Source: Gammaproteobacteria bacterium (GTDB lineage: Bacteria; Pseudomonadota; Gammaproteobacteria; Pseudomonadales; Azotimanducaceae). From it: 63,828 bases of DNA. The notes below the pieces were generated by a model. It was given only the letters and a program-made list of their open reading frames with translations, was not told where the DNA came from and made no database searches. The position numbers and the translations under genes were made by a program. The stretch lies in contig JAPOXO010000129.1 of the NCBI GenBank assembly GCA_026707045.1, positions 88,155-151,982 on the forward strand. The letters are read 5' to 3'. Of this stretch, positions 37,735 to 47,759 are shown piece after piece (the stretch's first letter is position 1; every line of letters begins with the position of its first letter).

Positions 37735-39324
37735 ATGGAAATTCGAGACTCGGTCGACCGTCGCAGAACGTTTGCAATCATCTCGCATCCCGACGCTGGT
37801 AAGACCACCATCACTGAGAAGTTGCTCTTGCTGGGAAACGCCATTCAACTAGCAGGTACTGTCAAAGCTCGAAAGTCTGGTCGCCATGCCAAATCCGATT
37901 GGATGGCGATGGAGAAGGAACGAGGCATATCAGTAACGACTTCAGTTATGCAGTTCAAATATCAGGACTGCATCGTGAACTTGCTTGATACGCCTGGGCA
38001 TGAAGACTTTTCGGAAGATACATACCGGACTCTAACGGCAGTTGACTCAGCGGTCATGGTCATTGATGGAGCTAAAGGAGTCGAGCCGCGAACACGAAAG
38101 CTTCTCGAAATCTGTCGGATGCGGGATACGCCGATTACTACCTTTGTAAACAAACTGGATCGAGAGTCAATGGATCCGTTGGAAATGCTCGAGCACATTG
38201 AAGATGAGCTGCAAATTGAATGTGTTCCGGCGACTTGGCCAATTGGGTCTGGAAGGTCATTAAAGGGGATCTATCGCATGGACTCCGATGATTTCCTTCC
38301 ATACGAAAGGGTTCCCAGAGATTCTGCGAGGAGATTGCAAACGATCAAAGGGCTTCATTCCGACGAGTCGAAGACATGGTTGGATGCAGACTATTCGAAC
38401 ACTGTCGATACTATAGAGCTGGTTCGCGAGGCGGGCCATACTTTTGATTACGAAGAATACCTCGCGGGAAGGCAGTCACTGGTCTACTTCGGTAGCGCGT
38501 TGCAAAACTTCGGAGTAATTGAATTGTTGGATCGGTTCGTAGAAGTTGCTCCGGTACCACAAATGCGGGATACCAACTTGGGCAAAATATCTCCCTATGA
38601 GGACAAATTCAGCGGGTTTGTTTTCAAGATCCAGGCGAACATGATCCCAAAACACCGAGATCGTATCGCCTTTATGCGAATTTGCTCTGGAAAATATACA
38701 AAGGGTATGCGGATACGACATGTGCGTCTGGGACGCGAAGTGAAAATATCCGATGCCGTTACATTTATGGCAGGCGACCGAACCCAGGTTGATGTAGCTT
38801 TCGCGGGCGACATTATTGGGCTGCACAACCACGGAACAATCCGGATCGGAGATACGTTTACGGAAGGACAAGATGTTGCGTTTCGTGGGATTCCAAACTT
38901 TGCTCCGGAGATATTTCGTCGAGTACGCATTCGCGATCCGCTGCACTCAAAACGATTGAAGAATGGCATGAGACAATTGTCGGAAGAGGGTGCTACTCAG
39001 GTATTCGCACCACTCCACAATCAAGACATTGTCGTGGGCGCGGTCGGATCACTTCAGTTCGACCTAGTCGCTTTTCGATTGAGAGAGGAATACGGTGCGG
39101 ATTGCGCTTACGACCCCTGCCCAATTCATACGGTAAGGTGGGTGAGCGCAGACGATCCTTCAGTATTGGAGGAGTTCCGTAATCACCTGCGAGCTCAGCT
39201 GGCTCTGGATGGGGACAATCAGCTTGCGTTGTTGGCCACATCGCGACATAACCTAAGATTGATTGAGGATCGATGGCCCGAAGTGAAATTTTCATCTACC
39301 CGAGAACACGCCTCATTTGCTTGA
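37735..39324 (+). CDS. prfC: Peptide chain release factor 3
   Basis: The 529-residue translational GTPase has G1 [13 protein letters not shown] near residue 20, the switch-region [14 protein letters not shown]3 DTPGHEDF and G4 NKLD, with the RF3 C-terminus [11 protein letters not shown]. It recycles RF1 and RF2 from the ribosome after termination. The length matches RF3. It follows the holD-like/rimI pair, as in E. coli. Confidence 0.97.
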   Translation: MEIRDSVDRRRTFAIISHPDAGKTTITEKLLLLGNAIQLAGTVKARKSGRHAKSDWMAMEKERGISVTTSVMQFKYQDCIVNLLDTPGHEDFSEDTYRTLTAVDSAVMVIDGAKGVEPRTRKLLEICRMRDTPITTFVNKLDRESMDPLEMLEHIEDELQIECVPATWPIGSGRSLKGIYRMDSDDFLPYERVPRDSARRLQTIKGLHSDESKTWLDADYSNTVDTIELVREAGHTFDYEEYLAGRQSLVYFGSALQNFGVIELLDRFVEVAPVPQMRDTNLGKISPYEDKFSGFVFKIQANMIPKHRDRIAFMRICSGKYTKGMRIRHVRLGREVKISDAVTFMAGDRTQVDVAFAGDIIGLHNHGTIRIGDTFTEGQDVAFRGIPNFAPEIFRRVRIRDPLHSKRLKNGMRQLSEEGATQVFAPLHNQDIVVGAVGSLQFDLVAFRLREEYGADCAYDPCPIHTVRWVSADDPSVLEEFRNHLRAQLALDGDNQLALLATSRHNLRLIEDRWPEVKFSSTREHASFA

Positions 39325-39397
39325 AATTAATGTTGTGCACGGACAGTCATTCCGTAGAATCGGTTGAGAATGCGGAGAATCTGCTTACTTGGATGAA

Positions 39398-40186
39398 ATG
39401 GTGGTGGATTTCGATTTCAAGCCGGATTTACCCTTGAGGGATGAACTGCTTCGTTCAGTTGAACCTAACGTTTGTCCAGTAGACGTTGCTATTGCTGTAG
39501 CAGGCATTGCCGGATCCGACAATGTTGCTGCGAGAGTTCGAGAGGACATAGGATTTCTTGCAGATTCTGTTAGAAGCAATAGTATCGAGGAAGTGATTGA
39601 CCGGCTTAAGTCTCTAGGGTTCCCAAGTGACCCCAGTTTCTTGGACGACATAGAAAGGAACCAGATCGATCTTGCTCTCCGGCATAAGTCTGGCAATCCG
39701 ATCACGCTTGCAATGATTCTTGCAGGTATTGCCGAAGAAATTGAACTGGAATATGTTGGCATCAATTTTCCTCAACACTTTTTGGCGAGAATTGATCAAA
39801 GACTAATCGACCCCCTTCAAATGAGAATCGTCACATCTGACGAAATGAGAGCTTGGGCCAAACGAAGGCGATTGAGTTCTCCGTTGTTCTTGCGAGCCTC
39901 CAATCGAGATATAGCACTGCGAATGCTCAACAATGTACGCCTTGCTTTGTGTATTTGTGATAGACCCGTCGATGCTCTAACGGTCCTGGATTACAAGAAC
40001 CTCTTGGCAGGCGATAGACCAGAAATATTGATTGAAAAATCAGAAGTTTGGCTGGATATGGGCGATATTGGTATGGGGAAAGCACTGCTTGAGCAAGCCA
40101 TGGATCTCATCGATTCTTCGTCTTTAAAGGAAGTGATTCGCAGAAGAGTTCAGCTATTGAGCGATGTGGACGAAGAACTCAACTAG
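39398..40186 (+). CDS. SirB1 family protein (transglutaminase-like with TPR)
   Basis: The product has the SirB1 pattern: VDVAIAVAGIAG, then LLADSVRS-like FLADSVRSNSIEEVIDRLKSLGF, RNQIDLALRHKSGNPITLAMILAGIAEEI and the conserved FPQHFLARID, followed by a C-terminal tetratricopeptide-like region. The usual transglutaminase cysteine of the domain is not obvious. ATG 39398 is preferred to TTG 39389. The family is widespread in Proteobacteria with no settled function. Confidence 0.8.
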   Translation: MVVDFDFKPDLPLRDELLRSVEPNVCPVDVAIAVAGIAGSDNVAARVREDIGFLADSVRSNSIEEVIDRLKSLGFPSDPSFLDDIERNQIDLALRHKSGNPITLAMILAGIAEEIELEYVGINFPQHFLARIDQRLIDPLQMRIVTSDEMRAWAKRRRLSSPLFLRASNRDIALRMLNNVRLALCICDRPVDALTVLDYKNLLAGDRPEILIEKSEVWLDMGDIGMGKALLEQAMDLIDSSSLKEVIRRRVQLLSDVDEELN

Positions 40187-40207
40187 CAAGCAGATGAAGC
40201 TAGAGAC

Positions 40208-42076
40208 TCACTCCGTTTTACGAGGTTGCATATCTGGATACGGATCGGGTTGGATTAAATCGATTGCCTTGCCGTAGCCGGGAACGCTGATGGATCTAGA
40301 GTCGTAGCTGAGGTCGCTTCCATCCAAGACTTGTTCCCCAAACCTATAAATTGAAGGAATTCCATCGGATGTCGCGCGACGGTCGTAGTCGCGCAGGGCA
40401 TTTTGTGTCTCTTCGTTGCGTTTTGAATGTGCAACCATTGCTTTCTTCCCGTGTCGGGACTGCAACATGCGGCACGTAACTTTAGGCGAGAGGACTATGC
40501 CGGTGGCGTTGTTGCCTCCAAAGCCCTTGGAATTCACGAGTGCTAGGTCCAAACCATTTTGAGGGTCGATTTGCAAGTGTTGAGGACTAAGATGCAAGTG
40601 GCTATGGTGCACGTCGTCTGCAATGTGATCAATTGTGGCAATGCCGGGTAGCCATCCGTACTTCCACGTACCCAACACAGATGTCATTTGGTCACCTGAA
40701 GCTGCAGCAAGCGTGTGGCCCAAATACGCCTTGATTGCGGCGACAGGCCATTTCTTGATGCCAAACACTTTTGCCATTTCATTAAGAATGTGCGACTCAG
40801 TCACGCGATTTTGTGGCGTACCAGTTCCATGAGCATGTATGCACGATCGATTACGTACAGCAGCGTCTCCAAGCATTGATCTCGCCAACCCCAATGCCTT
40901 CCCTACTGTCAAGTAGTTGCCCACGCCTGGGCCTGGAATCGATTTTTTGAATCCGTCGGCATTTATGAATACGGAAGGTACCGATCCATAGATTTCTGCT
41001 CCAAGTTCAACGGCTAGCTCATCGTCCATTAGCAACAGATAGACTCCGGCTTCAGAGAGTGTGAACCCAGCATTGGAAGAAAACGGCCGGCAAGCACGCC
41101 GATTGTCCGGAAAATCCGTACCGTCCAGAGCCATTAGAGCTTCGTCTTCTGCAACGGCCCCCATGATGCGATAGGCCTCCACGATTTCTGGCGTGATTGG
41201 GGCTTCCGCGCCTCCTACCATCGCAACCCGTTTGCCTCCGTTCCGAATTTCGTCGACACCTTGTTTCACGTTGTACAGAAATGTCGCACACGCTCCAATG
41301 ATTCCCCCAGTTCCTCCTACGGACCCCAACACATATGCATTCACGAAGTCCGCTGGCATTTCCGAGAGTCCAAGCGCAATTTGCTTGGAAGTTGGCCGTT
41401 TTCCTCGATACGGGGCTTGCAGCATCCCCCCGTTTCCGTTTGAATCGAGTTGACCCATTGCACTACCTGCGAATACTGCTATCTCATCTGGACCAACACG
41501 GCTACGTATCTCTTCCCATGAAATGCCCAAGGAATGCAAAGCGTCCGACGAACTGACTATAGTGACCTGCAGCCCTCGGGGATGGTTTCTAGAAGGATAG
41601 GTTGCTGCAGGGTCGAAGCCTGTAGGCAGTTGCCCTGCGGAAGTCACTCGAGCCTTGCGTTGGTCTGGAATGAGTACTGGAGTCTCTTTGGTTACCTCAA
41701 CTTCTATTCGTCCGTTGATATTTGACTTGACCAACCAACCGTCAGGTATGGATTCGGGGAGTTGGCGGACGGGAACAGAAAATCTAATAGACTCGCCATT
41801 GCTAGGTTGGATTGTCGATGCCTTGTGAAAATCACAATCGTCGATATCGAACAACTCGATCTTGCGGACCAGAGTGTGGTTTAGAACATAGTCTCGACTA
41901 GCTTGGTCTTCATTGTTGGGGTGAACACCCATCAAGCCTTGAAGCGACCGGAAAGTCTCGTCAGAGGCTGATGTCGGCAGAGCATCGATCACCGTTCTGC
42001 GATATGCGTGGTGGCAGGAAACGCGTCCTGCTGGATTTACTCCGCCGAATCCGACAATCACAGGTAGTCGACTCAC
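40208..42076 (-). CDS. fabY: Beta-ketoacyl-ACP synthase, FabY type
   Basis: The 622-residue condensing enzyme starts MSRLPVIVGFGGVNPAGR and is much longer than FabF/FabB, as in the Pseudomonas FabY that condenses acetyl-CoA with malonyl-ACP to start fatty-acid synthesis. The catalytic triad is C263 (IIGACATFLYN), H416 (HAHGTGT) and H454 (AIKAYLGHTLAAASG). An extra ~170-residue N-terminal region precedes the thiolase fold. The nearby giant carboxylase could supply malonyl units. The gene is alone on its strand with moaB upstream and a 160-base gap between them. Confidence 0.88.
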   Translation of the reverse strand: MSRLPVIVGFGGVNPAGRVSCHHAYRRTVIDALPTSASDETFRSLQGLMGVHPNNEDQASRDYVLNHTLVRKIELFDIDDCDFHKASTIQPSNGESIRFSVPVRQLPESIPDGWLVKSNINGRIEVEVTKETPVLIPDQRKARVTSAGQLPTGFDPAATYPSRNHPRGLQVTIVSSSDALHSLGISWEEIRSRVGPDEIAVFAGSAMGQLDSNGNGGMLQAPYRGKRPTSKQIALGLSEMPADFVNAYVLGSVGGTGGIIGACATFLYNVKQGVDEIRNGGKRVAMVGGAEAPITPEIVEAYRIMGAVAEDEALMALDGTDFPDNRRACRPFSSNAGFTLSEAGVYLLLMDDELAVELGAEIYGSVPSVFINADGFKKSIPGPGVGNYLTVGKALGLARSMLGDAAVRNRSCIHAHGTGTPQNRVTESHILNEMAKVFGIKKWPVAAIKAYLGHTLAAASGDQMTSVLGTWKYGWLPGIATIDHIADDVHHSHLHLSPQHLQIDPQNGLDLALVNSKGFGGNNATGIVLSPKVTCRMLQSRHGKKAMVAHSKRNEETQNALRDYDRRATSDGIPSIYRFGEQVLDGSDLSYDSRSISVPGYGKAIDLIQPDPYPDMQPRKTE

Positions 42077-42148
42077 AAAATTGCCCTCGTCTTATGCGAT
42101 GTTTCGAATAAAGTCTGTGGCTGCTAGCGTTTTCGGCTGCTTGTGCTA

Positions 42149-42165
42149 GCTGTATAGCATACAGC
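42149..42165 (-). promoter_or_regulatory. Palindromic operator-like site upstream of fabY
   Basis: GCTGTAT and ATACAGC form a 7-bp inverted repeat with a three-base centre, 73 bases upstream of the fabY start. On the minus strand a TATGCT hexamer in the same site could serve as a -10 box, so a bound repressor would block transcription. No regulator gene lies beside it. Confidence 0.35.
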
Positions 42166-42236
42166 GTAGGGATGCACACTCTCATCTGAGTGAGAAGATA
42201 CAGGAGTTTGGCGCAATGCTTTAGTCGATTCGGCGA

Positions 42237-42731
42237 TCACAAATGTCTTAGATTGGGAATGAGCTCTGCAAAATTGCACGGCTTGAAGGAGGCATCGAGT
42301 TGTTGGCTCAAAATGTCATTCCATGCCAGTCGGCATGCACCTGTTGACCCGGGCACGGCGAAAATCGCCGTGGAATTCGCCAATCCACCAATGGCCCTCG
42401 ACTGAATCGTGGATGTTCCAATGTCCTTCAATGACAAATATCTGAATAGCTCTCCGAATCCTTCAACAACCTTATCAAACAGAGGAAGGAGAGCTTCAGG
42501 AGTACTATCTCGGCCGCTGAATCCAGTGCCTCCCGTTGATACAATGACATCAATATTACTATCGGCAATCCAATTCGACACTATTGCACGAATGCGATAA
42601 ATATCGTCCTTGACGATGTCCCGTTTGGCCAATACATGACCGTCCTGCTCGATAGCGTTCGCCAGGAAGTCTCCAGATGTATCGGTGTCAACAGTTCTTG
42701 TGTCCGATACGGTCAAAACCGCAATGCGCAT
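42237..42731 (-). CDS. moaB: Molybdenum cofactor biosynthesis protein MoaB
   Basis: The 164-residue protein has the MogA/MoaB fold with LTVSDTRTVDTDTSGDFLA at residues 5-23, VSTGGTGFSGRDSTPEALLPL and AVPGSTGACRLAWNDIL. It adenylylates molybdopterin or supports that step. MsrP in this window needs the molybdenum cofactor. It is divergent from the giant carboxylase gene with a 132-base gap. Confidence 0.93.
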   Translation of the reverse strand: MRIAVLTVSDTRTVDTDTSGDFLANAIEQDGHVLAKRDIVKDDIYRIRAIVSNWIADSNIDVIVSTGGTGFSGRDSTPEALLPLFDKVVEGFGELFRYLSLKDIGTSTIQSRAIGGLANSTAIFAVPGSTGACRLAWNDILSQQLDASFKPCNFAELIPNLRHL

Positions 42732-42863
42732 TTTTTGTAAGTACCCAACGAATCCCCGACGCAGTTGCCAAAGATTGAAACTCCGAACATAATGATAATT
42801 CCATTGTCGTCAAAGATAAGGTACTGACCAATAGGGATTCTCTTCGACGAGGAACAAAAATCT

Positions 42864-45800
42864 TTGGATACAGAACGACTATTTCTTAGTGCGGAGCGAC
42901 TAGCTCGGGAATTCAATCTATTCCCGACAGCAGATCCAGAGTCTAGTTTCTCCGTGCGCGGCTTGTTGAGCCCAGCTGAAATTCAAGCGCAACTTGCCTC
43001 GCTTGAACGGATGGATATTGATAGTTATATCGAGACGGTTGTTTCGCCAGCGGAACTGCCCAACAGGCCTACGGCATCGGATGCGGTCCAGGCTCTGGGA
43101 AACGTCGAGCAAGCAACCCATAAAGGAGCATATTTCGATGCACTGGTCGAGATGGATTTTGAGAATGATCGCAGAGTAGTCGGGTTTGTAGCTCAGAATC
43201 GGACCTACCGCAATGGCGAGTGGGGCCCTGAAGAGCATTCCATGGCGGCTGAGTTTGTTCAGTCGTGCGCACGCCGCGCAATACCAATTGTCAGTTTGAT
43301 GGACACTCCTGGGGCCGCCGCCGACGAAATGGCCAATCGCGGAAATCAAGCACACAACATATCGCGCCTGATTGCTGTTATGTCCGATGTTGATGTCCCC
43401 AACATTGGTGTCATCTTCGGAATTGGCTATTCAGGAGGAGCTATTCCTCTTGCCGCAAGCAACATGATACTGTCAGTCAGGGACGGCCTGTTTAGCACTA
43501 TTCAACCTCGAGGTCTAGCAAACATTGCGCGTAGACTGAATTTGTCGTGGCAAGAATGTGCAAAACATGTTGGACTTTCTCCGTACGAATTGATGGGCCA
43601 AGGAAATATAGATGGAATTATTGACTATGTACCGGGTGAGTCGGGTGACAAGTTAGAGAATTTCCGCCAGGCAATCATTACCGGCATAAGCTCAGTCGAG
43701 GCGAGCACCAAAGCTTTTGTAGCCCAGGAAAGAATGTTTCTGTCCGAATACGAGCACGTTCTCAATCGCTATCTGTACCCAACGGAACGAATGAAGCAAA
43801 CCGAGAGCGCTTCGCTGTTCGAGTTTGTAGAGAATCCAACCGACTATTTGAATGTCTTCGGCTTGGCCTATCGATTTTCAAGATTTCTTCGGGTCCGAAG
43901 ACGGATCAAGTCCACTGGCAAGGGCCAATATGGACGTTTAGTACAGAGAGATATTCCAGAGGGAGAGCTCTCCGTGCGACAAGATCAGGACAGGAGACGG
44001 ACTTTCCTAAAGTGGCTACAAGATCCTGATCGAATTGTCTACGACGATGGATTGAGACGCACTTGGCGAAACTACCTCTCCACCAAAGCGGCCGCTGGTG
44101 AGACACGAGGAAGATTCGGACGATTCTTCCTTGGCGAACCACGCAAGAACTTCGAAAACGCAAGAAAGACATTGCTGTCGGTTGTGGGGTCCTACTTGGT
44201 GAACCGGTGGAAGACCGATGCGGCAGGAAACTTGCTGTCTCTGATTGACTACCTACAAAACGAATCTGCGTCTCTTGACTTGATCGAATCTACAGATATT
44301 GAGAGTCCCCGCATTCTGCTTCGATCAATCGCAACTGACAGTGAACTGGGACCCGCTCTTCGAGAACGATTTACGCATTACGGTAGGAAATTGCTCGGTC
44401 GCGTCGGTACAGAAGAGATGGCCGACGACCAGCTCTCGGAGCACTTGGCAATCGAACTGAACTTGGTGATATCGGGAGAGCACATCGTGCTACCCAATAC
44501 AGCTGCACATTCAGATGGAACTGCGTTGGTCGTCTCAAAACCGTCCACTTCATACAACAGAAACTTAATAAACGAGAGGTGGGGAGACCACTTCCGAAAT
44601 ACGGATACAGCCGTTGTTGTACACCAAGAATCTGCCGAATCGGCTATCGAGACATTGCTCGACATTATTCGGGAACCGGACCTGCGTGAGTTATTTGTTA
44701 GAGAATTGCAATATTTGCTGGTATTGAACGCTGTTTACGACGAAACGCTGACCAACTTAAAGTCGATAGCAGTAGAGGCCAAGAGTACTCAGTCGCTCGA
44801 CCGCGCAACTGTGAGAAAACTGCTGCGGGAGTCGGTGAGATCATCGGTTCGCGCAAGTCTAGGCAAGGGATTGCCAGAGGAAATGGATTTGGATGAGTTT
44901 CTGGACAATTTCTTCGAATGGTATTTCCGCTTTCAATCCACCGTGGGACTAAGAAAGTTCCTATCGGCTGTTGAAGAATGGAAAAAAGCTAGCTATCCAT
45001 ACATATCGGACACATTGTTCGTCGTAGTTACGTTCTTTTTTGAAAACCTAGTTGTCTCGCTGCTCACCAATGAGTTGGAAGGGAAGCGTTTCAATGGTCG
45101 CATCAAGCCGCGAAACATAGGTCGTAAGAAGGACTTCTGGAACAGACTAAACAATGCCTATCGAGATCTCCAAATTCAAGAAGTACTCACGGAATACAAA
45201 CGCACGCGAAATACGAGCTACGAATCATTTCGTGATATGTTCTTCGAGGATTTCGATGAGATGTTCGCGGACCTCCTAAGTAGCGACCCTTGCGAGTTTC
45301 CCGGATTTCGATTGTCCATAGAAGCTGCTTTAGAACAAGAGAAACCGCCTTGTGGAGTCGTGACCGGTGTTGGCAATTTCAAAGGCATTGAGGGTGGATT
45401 GCGAGTGGGAGCCGTTATCTCGAACTCTTCCTTTCAAGCCGGCGCGTTCGATATGGCGAGTGCGGAGAAGTTTTGCCGACTGCTGCAGACCTGTGCTGAA
45501 GAGCGGTTGCCGCTCATTTGCTTCATTTCGTCGGGAGGAATGCAAACCAAAGAGGGAGCCGGAGCACTATTCTCTATGGCAGCCATCAATGATCGCATCA
45601 CTCATTTTGTTCGCGATTACGATTTGCCAGTTATCGTCTTTGGCTATGGAGACTGTACGGGAGGAGCGCAAGCAAGCTTTGTAACACATCCGTTTGTACA
45701 CACTTACTACTTGTCAGGTACCAGCATGCCTTTTGCTGGTCAGATCGTTGTGCCTAGCTATTTGCCGCTCGACTCGATACTGTCAAATTATCTCGTGGCG

Positions 45801-47759
45801 GTGCCCGGTGCAATGCAAGGACTGGTCAAACATCCGTTTTACGAAAATCTCGATGTAGATCTCAAGGATATTGATTCAGAGATTCCTCTTCCTGAAGTCA
45901 GCATTGCCGAAGTTGTGGCCGGAGTCATGGAAGGTTCGCTCTCCGCTGTTCGAACAGCTCAAATGCCAGCGCTCCGAGATCAATTCAATCCACAAGATCT
46001 CTATCGGTCAGTAAGACGAGTGCTTGTTCATGCTCGGGGATGCGCAGCAGTTAAGGTCGTCCGGACCGCGCAGAGAATCGGCGTAGATGTAGTGTTGGTT
46101 CAGTCCGATCCCGATATGGAATCGTGTGCAGCGGATATGGTTGCAGATCAAAACAAAGTCGTTTGCATTGGTGGAAGCACTCCTGACGAGAGTTACTTGA
46201 ATGCTCGTTCCGTTTTGGCTATAGCCAAGAACGAAGGCGTGGATTCCTTACATCCCGGCATAGGTTTTCTTTCGGAGAACAGTCAGTTTGCAGAGCTGGT
46301 TAGATCGAATGGAATCAACTTCATCGGACCACCTGTTTCCAGCATGGAGACGATGGGGAACAAGTCCAACGCGATCAATACGGCGATCCGACTAGGTGTC
46401 CAGGTTGTTCCCGGTAGTCACGGAATCGTTGCGGACATCGATCTGGCCGAAGAGATAGCTCAGGAGATCGGTTATCCAATTCTGATCAAAGCGGTCCATG
46501 GAGGAGGAGGCAAAGGCATCCAACTTGTCGAGTCTCCAGAGAAGTTTCACGAATCGTTTCAGAGAGTTTCGGTAGAGGCGAGAGCTGCGTTCGGTAGCGG
46601 CGATATGTACTTGGAGCGGTATGTGGAGAAGCTTCGTCATATTGAGGCGCAGATTCTTCGAGATAAGTACGGGAACACTAAGGTCTTAGGCATCCGAGAT
46701 TGCAGCGTGCAACGGAACAAGCAAAAGATCTTCGAGGAATCCGGATCGACTATGTTGCCTGAGAGGTACTTGGAACAGATTCAGAAGGACAGCGAAGCAA
46801 TTGCAAATCAAGTTGAGTATGTCGGTGCTGGCACTCTTGAATTCATCTATGACGTGGAGTCTGACAATCTCTATTTCATGGAGATGAACACTCGTCTGCA
46901 GGTAGAGCATCCGGTAACCGAACTAGTTTCTGGAGTAGACATTGTTGGCCAGCAATTCGCTATTGCAGGTGGCTCGAACATTGAAAAGATGAGGATTGAG
47001 CGCAATGGCTATGCCATCGAAGCACGTGTCAATGCAGAACGCCTGGTGCGGGACGCAGACGGAAATCTTGTATTCCGATCAAGTGCCGGACAGATTTCCA
47101 CGTGCAAATTCCCAAAAGATCCCAACGTGGAGGTTATTTCAATTGCGGCTGAAGGCAAATTTGTTTCGCCTTACTACGACAGCATGATCGCACAAGTAAT
47201 TGCTCGTGGCGCAAATCGCAAGACCACATCCCAACGGTTGATGAAGTATCTATCCAAAGTGCACATCGAAGGAATTGGCACAAATATCGCTCTGTTGAAA
47301 GCTGTTTTGCAAGACCAAGTATTCCTTGATGGAGTCTATACGACCGATTATTTGGAAGATTTCCTAGTGCGCACGGATGCAGATGAACTCATAGCTGAGA
47401 TGGAATCCACAATGGGAGATCAGTCAGCAGGTATTGACGCGAATTCAATCGCAATCGAAGGTAGCGATGAGCTAAAGGTACTGGCGCCCACGACTGGCAT
47501 TTTCTATTTGAAACCGACGCCCACTGAAAACGACTACGTAATTCCCAACGAAAATATAACGACAGATCGCACACTCTGCCAGATTGAGGCTTTCAAAGTT
47601 TTCACTCCCCTACGGCTTCGTGACCTCAATGTGGATTCAAACCCGTTGTATCCAGAAGACCGCGACTACAAGATAACGCGAATAAATGTATCGTCGGGAC
47701 AGCAAGTGAATGCAGGAGATCTGCTCTTTGTTGTTCAACCCAATCAATCTCCCCCTTGA
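42864..47759 (+). CDS. Single-chain biotin-dependent carboxylase (CT-CT-BC-BCCP order)
   Basis: The 1631-residue protein joins all parts of an acyl-CoA carboxylase. Residues ~1-290 are a carboxyltransferase half (LMDTPGAAADEMANRGNQAH, FGIGYSGGAIPLAASN). Residues ~290-820 are helical and unrecognised. About 830-1060 is a second carboxyltransferase half (SSGGMQTKEGAGALFSMAAI, GYGDCTGGAQASF). About 1050-1500 is biotin carboxylase with ATP-grasp GGGGKGI near 1212 and EMNTRLQVEHPVTE near 1340. The C-terminus carries a biotinyl domain with K1578 in EAFKV. Known single-chain enzymes have BC first. The TTG start is the best available. Substrate: acetyl-, propionyl- or longer acyl-CoA, not decided. 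Confidence 0.85.
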   Translation: MDTERLFLSAERLAREFNLFPTADPESSFSVRGLLSPAEIQAQLASLERMDIDSYIETVVSPAELPNRPTASDAVQALGNVEQATHKGAYFDALVEMDFENDRRVVGFVAQNRTYRNGEWGPEEHSMAAEFVQSCARRAIPIVSLMDTPGAAADEMANRGNQAHNISRLIAVMSDVDVPNIGVIFGIGYSGGAIPLAASNMILSVRDGLFSTIQPRGLANIARRLNLSWQECAKHVGLSPYELMGQGNIDGIIDYVPGESGDKLENFRQAIITGISSVEASTKAFVAQERMFLSEYEHVLNRYLYPTERMKQTESASLFEFVENPTDYLNVFGLAYRFSRFLRVRRRIKSTGKGQYGRLVQRDIPEGELSVRQDQDRRRTFLKWLQDPDRIVYDDGLRRTWRNYLSTKAAAGETRGRFGRFFLGEPRKNFENARKTLLSVVGSYLVNRWKTDAAGNLLSLIDYLQNESASLDLIESTDIESPRILLRSIATDSELGPALRERFTHYGRKLLGRVGTEEMADDQLSEHLAIELNLVISGEHIVLPNTAAHSDGTALVVSKPSTSYNRNLINERWGDHFRNTDTAVVVHQESAESAIETLLDIIREPDLRELFVRELQYLLVLNAVYDETLTNLKSIAVEAKSTQSLDRATVRKLLRESVRSSVRASLGKGLPEEMDLDEFLDNFFEWYFRFQSTVGLRKFLSAVEEWKKASYPYISDTLFVVVTFFFENLVVSLLTNELEGKRFNGRIKPRNIGRKKDFWNRLNNAYRDLQIQEVLTEYKRTRNTSYESFRDMFFEDFDEMFADLLSSDPCEFPGFRLSIEAALEQEKPPCGVVTGVGNFKGIEGGLRVGAVISNSSFQAGAFDMASAEKFCRLLQTCAEERLPLICFISSGGMQTKEGAGALFSMAAINDRITHFVRDYDLPVIVFGYGDCTGGAQASFVTHPFVHTYYLSGTSMPFAGQIVVPSYLPLDSILSNYLVAVPGAMQGLVKHPFYENLDVDLKDIDSEIPLPEVSIAEVVAGVMEGSLSAVRTAQMPALRDQFNPQDLYRSVRRVLVHARGCAAVKVVRTAQRIGVDVVLVQSDPDMESCAADMVADQNKVVCIGGSTPDESYLNARSVLAIAKNEGVDSLHPGIGFLSENSQFAELVRSNGINFIGPPVSSMETMGNKSNAINTAIRLGVQVVPGSHGIVADIDLAEEIAQEIGYPILIKAVHGGGGKGIQLVESPEKFHESFQRVSVEARAAFGSGDMYLERYVEKLRHIEAQILRDKYGNTKVLGIRDCSVQRNKQKIFEESGSTMLPERYLEQIQKDSEAIANQVEYVGAGTLEFIYDVESDNLYFMEMNTRLQVEHPVTELVSGVDIVGQQFAIAGGSNIEKMRIERNGYAIEARVNAERLVRDADGNLVFRSSAGQISTCKFPKDPNVEVISIAAEGKFVSPYYDSMIAQVIARGANRKTTSQRLMKYLSKVHIEGIGTNIALLKAVLQDQVFLDGVYTTDYLEDFLVRTDADELIAEMESTMGDQSAGIDANSIAIEGSDELKVLAPTTGIFYLKPTPTENDYVIPNENITTDRTLCQIEAFKVFTPLRLRDLNVDSNPLYPEDRDYKITRINVSSGQQVNAGDLLFVVQPNQSPP

